A stretch of 9,231 nucleotides of DNA from Burkholderiales bacterium (lineage in GTDB: Bacteria > Pseudomonadota > Gammaproteobacteria > Burkholderiales > SG8-39), in the NCBI GenBank assembly GCA_919902965.1, contig CAKKSJ010000424.1, forward strand, positions 1-9,231, read 5' to 3'. A program made the translations under genes and the position numbers. Below, one piece after another: positions 1 through 4,573 of this stretch. Positions within the stretch are counted from its first letter, which is position 1, and each line of letters starts with the position of its first letter. The notes beneath the pieces are model-generated. The model was not told the DNA's origin. It saw nothing but the letters and a program-made list of their open reading frames with translations, and made no database searches.

Positions 1-2
1 GG

Positions 3-134
3 TCGCGTGCCCGCCGTTGGCGGGATGGTATCGAGCTTTGCGTTCAATCGAAGTGGGATTCAAGTCGACAAAAGGGTGCCGAAAGGAACAACCAATTTTT
101 GTGCCCATGGCGCTGCAAATGCATCCTTTCGTGA
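3..134 (+). CDS. Possible 3' end of a cassette gene, product unknown
   Basis: This frame is open from the left edge and stops at TGA 132-134, seven bases before the first attC, the usual place for a cassette gene to end. The 43 visible residues are basic and Trp/Cys-rich (for example CVQSKWDSS and CPWRCKC) and match no family I recognise. The other two forward frames are also open here but read through the attC (one to 195, one to 436), so position relative to the attC is the only reason to prefer this frame. The partial first cassette may be non-coding. Confidence 0.25.
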   Translation, partial: SRARRWRDGIELCVQSKWDSSRQKGAERNNQFLCPWRCKCILS

Positions 135-140
135 GCCGCC

Positions 141-197
141 TTCTAACTATTCATTGGTGCGGACGCCTGTCGGCGCCGCACAATTCGGACGTTAGGC
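141..197 (+). other. attC recombination site 1 (57 bases)
   Basis: The left core is TTCTAAC (141-147) and the right core is GTTAGGC (191-197). The centre folds as TGCGGACGCC (158-167) against GGCGCCGCA (171-179), with one unpaired A in the left arm, the kind of extrahelical base that lets integron integrase choose the bottom strand. The spacers ATTCATTG and CAATTCGG are also partly complementary. The left core starts with T rather than a purine, a minor deviation. This site belongs to the partial cassette on its left and provides the junction before the next one. Confidence 0.85.
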
Positions 198-202
198 CCC
201 AA

Positions 203-436
203 ATGCTCATCCCATACTGGTTCCAGACAAGCACCGGCCTTGGGTACGGGGCAACTGCCGCGTCACAAGATGAGGCCCTGCAATTGCTTCGCCTTTACGG
301 CTATCCCCGATCGGGCGAAGAAATTACCGCCGTGATTGCCGGTGTGGAGTTCGCCACCCTTGATCAGAATCACGTCGTTCCAAACGCTGGTCCTATGCCA
401 GTGCGCGGCGTCTGGTTTCCAATGCACAATGTGTAA
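203..436 (+). CDS. Cassette-borne small protein of unknown function (77 aa)
   Basis: The ATG at 203 lies five bases after the attC core, a normal position for a cassette gene; the frame is open further upstream, but that part crosses the attC and is not credible. The product begins MLIPYWFQTSTGLGYG, has a middle helix-like segment (SQDEALQLLRLYGYP), and ends in NHVVPNAGPMPVRGVWFP. From memory, small proteins with a Tyr-Trp-Phe start and an NHV-PN-G-P--RG-WFP ending recur in integron cassettes, with no established function. No signal peptide or membrane segment is seen. The stop lies 46 bases before the second attC, and there is no strong Shine-Dalgarno sequence, so translation may depend on read-through from the array promoter. 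Confidence 0.75.
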   Translation: MLIPYWFQTSTGLGYGATAASQDEALQLLRLYGYPRSGEEITAVIAGVEFATLDQNHVVPNAGPMPVRGVWFPMHNV

Positions 437-482
437 TGCGGCGTCGGGTTATGTGGCAGGCCTACTCCGGTCACCACCGGGC

Positions 483-542
483 GCCTAACAATTCATTCAA
501 GCCGAAGCCGCTTCGCGGCTCGGCTTAATTCAGGCGTTGGGC
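483..542 (+). other. attC recombination site 2 (60 bases)
   Basis: This is a textbook 59-base-element-type site: left core GCCTAAC (483-489), right core GTTGGGC (536-542), and a central hairpin AAGCCGAAGCCG / CGGCTCGGCTT around a CTTCG loop, with one extrahelical A on the left arm. The spacers CAATTCATTC and TTAATTCAGG are typical of short attC sites from environmental cassettes. Its left core is the exact reverse complement of GTTAGGC at 191-197, showing that 192-536 is one cassette. Confidence 0.95.
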
Positions 543-548
543 GGCCTA

Positions 549-1145
549 ATGAGCACGTGGAACACCGGCGTCGACGTGTCGGAGCGGGCAGCTGACCTCC
601 GTCCACTGCTGAATGAGTGGGTCAATCTCTATTCGCTTGCGTGCGAGACATTTCCCCAGACCAGGGAGCGATGGTATGTTGAACAGACTCTTGCTGGGTT
701 AATTGTTGCCGCCGGTTGGCATCTCGACATCCGAGGGATCTCCGAAGTGAAGACCGACCGAATTGGCCCGGCGAACAATCGCAAAGGACGCGCGGACGTA
801 GTGCTTGACATGACGGGCACTTCAACCGCGTTCGAGGCGAAAATTTACTGGTTCAACGATCCCGGCGGTTTCGAAACAGTATTGGGCAAACTTGAGGATG
901 CATGCTCTGAGGCGTCGAGTCTTGAAGCAGCCGTTGCGGACCGGCGCTTTGGCGTGAGCTTCGGTGTAATGGAGAAAGGAGGAGTGCCGATAGAGCCGCT
1001 ACTTCAGGGTTCACTAGCGCGAGCCCGTGACGCCGCACTTGACTTCGTGGCTTGGTCGGCATTGATTACTTCACAAGAGACCGTGCGCTATCCAGGGTGT
1101 CTTGCCATTGGTCGTCTGGCGTCCTATGCGCCGCCCAACAGATAG
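549..1145 (+). CDS. Cassette protein with a PD-(D/E)XK nuclease-like signature (198 aa)
   Basis: The ATG at 549 lies six bases after the attC core; an in-frame TTG at 537 is inside the core and is not a likely start. The stop TAG (1143-1145) sits inside the next attC, just after its left core, a tight fit common in cassettes. The product is soluble, with no signal or membrane segment. Residues 81-98 read RADVVLDMTGTSTAFEAK: Asp83, then 12 residues, then Glu96-Ala-Lys98, preceded by a helix with Glu45 (WYVEQTLAGL). Helix-Glu, strand-Asp, strand-ExK is the layout of the PD-(D/E)XK nuclease fold. The basic NNRKGR stretch just before Asp83 suits nucleic-acid contact. No named family is recognised. 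A defence or DNA-processing role is inference, and the motif could be fortuitous. Confidence 0.8.
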   Translation: MSTWNTGVDVSERAADLRPLLNEWVNLYSLACETFPQTRERWYVEQTLAGLIVAAGWHLDIRGISEVKTDRIGPANNRKGRADVVLDMTGTSTAFEAKIYWFNDPGGFETVLGKLEDACSEASSLEAAVADRRFGVSFGVMEKGGVPIEPLLQGSLARARDAALDFVAWSALITSQETVRYPGCLAIGRLASYAPPNR

Positions 1146-1220
1146 CTGGTGCGGACCGGCCGCCAGCGTCCCAGGAGATCAAGCGTCTGTGCTGGCCGGC
1201 CGCACAGCACGACGTTATGC
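1133..1220 (+). other. attC recombination site 3 (88 bases)
   Basis: The left core is GCCCAAC (1133-1139), the exact reverse complement of GTTGGGC at 536-542; the right core is GTTATGC (1214-1220). The arms GCTGGTGCGGACCGGCCGCC and GGCCGGCCGCACAGCAC pair over most of their length with small bulges, leaving a loop of about 30 bases. This is longer than the first two sites and of a different subtype. The preceding gene's stop codon lies within its left spacer. Confidence 0.9.
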
Positions 1221-1244
1221 GCCGCAAATGAGGATTGTGACGGC

Positions 1245-1442
1245 ATGCCGCCCAAGATTCGAGAATTGATCTCCGATCTAGAGAGGTCCGGTTTCGTCGA
1301 TCGGGGTGGCAAAGGGAGCCATCGAAACTTTGTGCACCCGAAAGTCACGAAACCGATCACAATATCTGGCGCCCCTGGAGCTGACGCTAAACACTACCAG
1401 GTGCGTGCGGTTCGACGTGCGATCGAGGAGTCAAAGTCATGA
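1245..1442 (+). CDS. hicA: HicA-type mRNA interferase toxin
   Basis: The 65-residue product MPPKIRELISDLERSGFVDR followed by GGKGSHRNFVHP matches the HicA layout: an N-terminal helix, then a dsRBD-like sheet carrying the catalytic His (His26 in GSHRNF). HicA family toxins cleave mRNA and are neutralised by HicB. The ATG at 1245 has GAGG about 11 bases upstream; the frame opens earlier only through the attC. An ATG at 1228 is in another frame. The stop TGA overlaps the start of the next gene (ATGA, 1439-1442), which suits coupled synthesis of the antitoxin. As cassette cargo such a pair would penalise loss of its segment and help stabilise the array; this is inference from toxin-antitoxin cassettes in other integrons. 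Confidence 0.88.
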   Translation: MPPKIRELISDLERSGFVDRGGKGSHRNFVHPKVTKPITISGAPGADAKHYQVRAVRRAIEESKS

Positions 1443-1678
1443 AGGAAAGTACGAGATACGCGAAGATTGTTGAATGGTCCGAGGAGGACCAATGCTACGT
1501 CGGAAGTTCTCCGGGTCTCATTTATGGAGGATGCCACGGATCGGATGAAAAAGCGGTCTTTCACGAACTCTGTTCCGTCGTCGAAGATGCCATCGCGCTC
1601 TATCACAAGGACGGCAAGCCGCTTCCGCCGCCGACTTCTGGGCGCGACTTTGCCAACAAGATGCAGAACGTCGCATAA
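1439..1678 (+). CDS. hicB: HicB-like antitoxin, short form (79 aa)
   Basis: The gene starts on the ATGA overlap with hicA and ends at TAA (1676-1678) inside the left core of the last attC. The product has the HicB partner domain: YAKIVEWSEEDQCYVGSSPG, then GGCHGSDEKAVFHEL, then a helix VVEDAIALYHKDGKPLPPP. That is the degenerate RNase-H-like fold which in this family binds and blocks HicA. At 79 residues it stops soon after this domain and shows no C-terminal ribbon-helix-helix or helix-turn-helix, which longer HicB proteins use to repress their own promoter. Autoregulation by DNA binding is therefore unlikely unless another factor supplies it. Confidence 0.85.
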   Translation: MKESTRYAKIVEWSEEDQCYVGSSPGLIYGGCHGSDEKAVFHELCSVVEDAIALYHKDGKPLPPPTSGRDFANKMQNVA

Positions 1679-1755
1679 CCGCGCAGTGCACCAGACGCGC
1701 GCAAGTGCGGCGCGCGCTGGTGGCTTGCGCGCGCTCCCGGTGTGCGCTTGAATGC
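1673..1755 (+). other. Last attC site, degenerate right core
   Basis: The left core GCATAAC (1673-1679) is the exact reverse complement of GTTATGC at the start of the hicAB cassette. The inner arms are GACGCGCGCAAG (1694-1705) and CTTGCGCGCGCTC, with weaker outer pairing (GTGCACC against GGTGTGC). Where a GTTRRRY core should close the site there is only CTTGAATGC (1747-1755), so the right simple site is mutated or comes from a non-canonical target. No attC or cassette-like gene follows, making this the end of the array. The right limit is approximate. Confidence 0.7.
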
Positions 1756-1807
1756 GCGGCTAGCCTGAAATCCCCTAATCCGTCATTATCATGGAGCCTG
1801 GCCCTGC

Positions 1808-1924
1808 GAGGAGCGAAACATGAACGCACAACGCATCGAACGCGACAGCTTCGGCTCGATAGAAGTGCCGGCTGAACAGTTCGACGCCTGGGTGCGGCCG
1901 GAGAACATGACCAGGGAGAAATAG
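1808..1924 (+). pseudogene. fumC remnant: class II fumarase N- and C-termini joined in frame
   Basis: A strong ribosome binding site GAGGAG (1808-1813) lies six bases before ATG 1820; the frame ends at TAG 1922-1924 after 34 codons. The first part, MNAQRIERDSFGSIEVPA, is the start of class II fumarase (compare E. coli FumC MNTVRSEKDSMGAIDVPA). The second, EQFDAWVRPENMTREK, is its extreme C-terminus (compare E. coli AEFDSWVRPEQM). The about 430 residues between, with all catalytic regions, are absent. The junction falls at a GCTGA that could have been present at both ends (VPA-D/E and A-EQF), so a microhomology deletion is plausible. The product cannot be a fumarase. Whether the peptide is made is unknown; an assembly collapse is possible but less likely in a single-copy gene. 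Confidence 0.85.
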
Positions 1925-1934
1925 GCCGGCAACT

Positions 1935-1943
1935 TGCTACAAT
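1935..1943 (+). promoter_or_regulatory. Extended -10 promoter for the transglutaminase-aceK pair
   Basis: TGCTACAAT is a TGn extended -10 element with hexamer TACAAT (1938-1943). No good -35 is seen at the usual distance, which the TGn extension can compensate for. The expected start of transcription, about 1949-1951, is almost at the ATG (1952), so the message would be leaderless or nearly so. This fits the lack of any Shine-Dalgarno sequence before that ATG. Confidence 0.45.
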
Positions 1944-1951
1944 ACCGACCC

Positions 1952-2647
1952 ATGATCCATACACCCGCCGATCGCAAGCCGATACCCGGTCCTGAGTACC
2001 TGCAGAGCACGCGTTTCATCGATTCGGACAAGGACGCCGTGCGGCGTTTCGCCGAGCAGGCGGCGGGCGCGGCAAAGACCAATATCGAGCGCGCCGTGAA
2101 ACTGTTCTACGCGGTGCGCGACGGCATCCGCTACGATCCGTTCTCGATGCGCCTGGACCCGGCCATTTACGTCGCCAGCCATGTGCTCACGGCCAAATCG
2201 GCGTATTGCATACCCAAGGCCATATTGCTCGCCGCGTGCGCGCGCGCGCTGGGCATTCCCTGCGCCATCGGGCTGTCCGACGTAGTCAATCATCTGACCA
2301 CCGAAAAACTCAAGGCGCTGATGGGCGGCACGACTTATTTCATGCACCACGGTTATGCCGTGCTGTACCTGGAGGGCCAGTGGGTGAAGGCGGCGCCGGC
2401 GTTCAATATCGAGCTGTGCACCCGTTTCGGCGTGCTGCCCACCGAGTTCGACGGCCGCTCGGACGCGATTTTTCAGCCCTATGACGCGCGCCGGCGGCGC
2501 CACATGGAGTACGTCAAGGACCACGGCGTCTGGTCCGAGTTTCCCTATGACAGGGTGGACGCGGATTTCCGCGCGTTCTACCCGGTGAGCGCCTTCAACG
2601 CAGGGGGAGGCGGGGAAAAATTCGAAGACGGCGTGCGCGTTCTCTAG
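1952..2647 (+). CDS. Transglutaminase-like (papain-fold) domain protein, 231 aa
   Basis: The product has the transglutaminase-like core: nucleophile region AKSAYCIPKAILLAACARAL with Cys86 at a helix start, the following strand GIPCAIGL, then HHGYAVLYLEGQWVKAAPAF, with His133 as general base and the usual W-K-P-F pattern. The third polar residue is probably near Asn152 (APAFN). The downstream part (FGVLPTEFDGRSDAIFQPYD, then RRRHMEYVKDHG) is characteristic of a bacterial cytosolic subgroup of unknown substrate. No signal peptide or membrane segment is seen. ATG 1952 is chosen; an in-frame TTG at 1934 is possible but lies in the promoter. It ends 18 bases before aceK on the same strand, so co-transcription is likely. 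The fold can serve proteolysis or amide transfer; the actual reaction cannot be read from sequence. Confidence 0.85.
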   Translation: MIHTPADRKPIPGPEYLQSTRFIDSDKDAVRRFAEQAAGAAKTNIERAVKLFYAVRDGIRYDPFSMRLDPAIYVASHVLTAKSAYCIPKAILLAACARALGIPCAIGLSDVVNHLTTEKLKALMGGTTYFMHHGYAVLYLEGQWVKAAPAFNIELCTRFGVLPTEFDGRSDAIFQPYDARRRRHMEYVKDHGVWSEFPYDRVDADFRAFYPVSAFNAGGGGEKFEDGVRVL

Positions 2648-2665
2648 CCCCGGCCTGCGCACAGC

Positions 2666-4438
2666 ATGCTGCAGCCACTACCGCCGATTCCCGCGGCATC
2701 CGAGCAGAAAGACCTGACACTGAGCGTTGCGCAGGTAATGCTGCAGGGCTTCAACAAGCATTACCGCATTTTCCGCGAGGCCTGCCAGGAGGCGAAATGT
2801 AATTTCGAAACCGGCAACTGGGCCGCCGTGCAGAATGCGTCGCGCGAACGCATCGATTTCTACGACAAGCGCGTGATGGAAGCGGTCGAGCACATCGAGC
2901 GCGGATTTCGTCCCGAATCGCGTGACGACGCCGCCTGGCAGAAAATCAAGCTGCACTATATCGGCCTGCTGACTTATCACAAGCAGCCGGAATGCGCGGA
3001 GACCTTTTTCAACTCGGTATGCTGCAAGATCCTGCACCGGACTTATTTCAACAATAATTTCATTTTCGTGCGCCCGGCCGTGTCGACCGAGCATATCGAT
3101 TCCGAGCCGCCGTCGTATCGTTCCTACTACCCGGGGAAATACGGCATGCGCCCGACCGTAGCGCGCATGTTGCGGGACATAGGACTGCAGCGTCCGTTCG
3201 CCGACGCTCACCGCGATCTGCGTTGCGTGCTGCGCATGTGGCGCAAGCTGCTGCCGCGGCCGCTGCGCCTGGAGGCGAACCACCAGATTCAGATCCTGTC
3301 GTCGCTGTTCTACCGCAACAAAGGCGCCTACCTCGTGGGCAAGATGATTAACGGCAACCAGGACTATCCGTTTGTCATTCCGGTGCTCAACGACGGCGCT
3401 GGAAAACTGTATCTGGACACGGTGCTGCTGGAGCGCCAGCAGCTCGACATATTCTTCAGCACCAACCGCGCCTATTTCCTGGTGGACATGGAGGTGCCCT
3501 CCGCGTATGTGCAGTTTCTGCGCGGGATGCTGCCGTACAAACCGCAGTGGGAAATCTATACCCTGATCGGCCTGCAAAAGCACGGCAAGAATCTTTTCTA
3601 CCGCGATTTTCTGCATCACCTGCGCCATTCCAGCGACGACTTCACGATTGCGCCCGGCATACGCGGCCTGGTGATGTCGGTGTTTACCCTGCCTTCCTAT
3701 CCCTATGTGTTCAAGGTGATCAAGGACGTGATCGCTCCGCCGAAGGAAGTCACGCGCAAGCTGGTCAAGGAGAAGTACTGGCTGGTGAAACACCACGACC
3801 GCGTCGGCCGCATGGCCGACACGCTGGAATACTCTGATGTCGCTTTTCCGCGTAAGCGGTTTTCGGCGCAATTGCTGGACGAGTTGCGCACGCTCGCCCC
3901 CTCGCTGATCGAAGAGGAGGGCGATACCATCGTGATCAAGCACATGTATATCGAGCGGCGCATGGTGCCGCTCAATATATATCTCGACAAAGCGGACGCG
4001 CAACAACGTGAGTACGCGATCGACGAATACGGTCTGGCGATCAAGCAGCTTGCCGCGGCCAATATCTTTGCGGGCGACCTGCTGTTCAAGAACTTCGGCG
4101 TGACCCGCTACGGCAGGGTTGTGTTCTACGACTACGATGAAATCGACTACCTCACCAACTGCAATTTCAGGAAACTGCCGAAGCCGCAGACTGAAGAGCA
4201 GGAAATGGCCTCCGAGCCCTGGTATTCGGTGGCGCCCAACGATATCTTTCCGGAGGAATTCGAGACTTTCCTGCTGACGGATGAAAGGGTGCGCAGCTGT
4301 TTCATGCGCCATCACGCCGATCTGCTCGATTGCGGATATTGGCAGACAATGCAGCGGCGCATCGCGGCGCAGCAAATGCAGGATGTCTTTCCGTACGCGG
4401 AAGCGCTGCGCTTTTGCAGGCTGTTCGGCCGGCCCTAG
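2666..4438 (+). CDS. aceK: Isocitrate dehydrogenase kinase/phosphatase AceK
   Basis: This 590-residue cytosolic enzyme phosphorylates and dephosphorylates NADP-isocitrate dehydrogenase, switching isocitrate between the TCA cycle and the glyoxylate bypass. The translation aligns throughout with E. coli AceK (578 aa): N-terminal regulatory half (AQVMLQGFNKHY), then the kinase-like half with GIRGLVMSVFTLPSYPYVFK, HDRVGRMADT, YIERRMVPLNIYL, AANIFAGDLLFKNFGV and VVFYDYDEIDY. Residues matching the remembered E. coli Lys336, Asp371, Asp457, Asn462 and Asp475 fall at Lys350, Asp385, Asp471, Asn476 and Asp489, a constant offset of 14, so the site is complete. The ATG at 2666 has no clear Shine-Dalgarno sequence; coupling to the gene 18 bases upstream is likely. 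No aceA or aceB lies nearby, unlike the enteric aceBAK operon. It converges on the EF-G-like gene. Confidence 0.97.
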   Translation: MLQPLPPIPAASEQKDLTLSVAQVMLQGFNKHYRIFREACQEAKCNFETGNWAAVQNASRERIDFYDKRVMEAVEHIERGFRPESRDDAAWQKIKLHYIGLLTYHKQPECAETFFNSVCCKILHRTYFNNNFIFVRPAVSTEHIDSEPPSYRSYYPGKYGMRPTVARMLRDIGLQRPFADAHRDLRCVLRMWRKLLPRPLRLEANHQIQILSSLFYRNKGAYLVGKMINGNQDYPFVIPVLNDGAGKLYLDTVLLERQQLDIFFSTNRAYFLVDMEVPSAYVQFLRGMLPYKPQWEIYTLIGLQKHGKNLFYRDFLHHLRHSSDDFTIAPGIRGLVMSVFTLPSYPYVFKVIKDVIAPPKEVTRKLVKEKYWLVKHHDRVGRMADTLEYSDVAFPRKRFSAQLLDELRTLAPSLIEEEGDTIVIKHMYIERRMVPLNIYLDKADAQQREYAIDEYGLAIKQLAAANIFAGDLLFKNFGVTRYGRVVFYDYDEIDYLTNCNFRKLPKPQTEEQEMASEPWYSVAPNDIFPEEFETFLLTDERVRSCFMRHHADLLDCGYWQTMQRRIAAQQMQDVFPYAEALRFCRLFGRP

Positions 4439-4467
4439 TACAACGAATCACTAATTTCGAAACATTG

Positions 4468-4492
4468 TTTGCATCTGTCGACATGTTGCAAA
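4468..4492. repeat. Imperfect palindrome between aceK and the EF-G-like gene
   Basis: Arms TTTGCA (4468-4473) and TGCAAA (4487-4492) flank a perfect 8-base palindrome TGTCGACA (4476-4483), offset by two and three bases. It lies in the AT-richer 4439-4573 gap between convergent genes. Neither strand shows a proper T-tract after it, so a classic intrinsic terminator is not supported; a protein-binding site or a weak bidirectional terminator is possible. Nothing else is recognised in the gap. Confidence 0.4.
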
Positions 4493-4573
4493 AATAACGT
4501 GTCCCGATACTAGGTTCTGCAGCCGGAGCGAGCTTGCGACGCGGCGCAAACTACCTCTGCAAGAAATGCCGGC

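Larger units (their letters stand above)
1..1755 (+). mobile_element. Distal part of an integron gene-cassette array (one partial and three complete cassettes)
   Basis: Four attC-type sites divide this stretch into cassettes at about 1-191 (partial), 192-536, 537-1214 and 1215-1750, taking the recombination point as G^TT in each right core. The core at the start of every complete cassette is the exact reverse complement of the core at its end: GTTAGGC/GCCTAAC, GTTGGGC/GCCCAAC, GTTATGC/GCATAAC. All cassette genes run on the + strand toward their own attC, so by the known polarity of integrons attI and intI should lie left of the window. The attC sites differ in length (57, 60, 88 and about 83 bases) and sequence, which suggests cassettes gathered from different sources rather than a homogeneous resident array. 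With no integrase visible, it could equally be an integrase-less cassette cluster. Confidence 0.9.

Noticed and set aside
17..436. 139-codon reading of the second cassette gene starting upstream
   Set aside because: The upstream part reads through an attC site and across a cassette boundary; the ATG at 203 just after the core is the sensible start.
1215..1678. A CRISPR or phage-related reading of the small genes at the left end
   Set aside because: No short direct repeats with spacers and no phage structural genes; attC structure and the HicAB match explain the region.
1937..2662. 241-codon open frame opposite the transglutaminase gene
   Set aside because: Antisense shadow with no family resemblance; the forward strand carries the Cys/His motifs.
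2678..4375. 565-codon open frame on the minus strand opposite aceK
   Set aside because: It mirrors the aceK codon pattern in GC-rich DNA. The translation is compositionally odd (very rich in His, Gln, Val, Arg) and matches no family, while aceK matches E. coli AceK along its full length.
4439..4573. Intrinsic terminator between the convergent aceK and EF-G-like genes
   Set aside because: The only hairpin found (4468-4492) is interrupted and lacks a following T-run on either strand.
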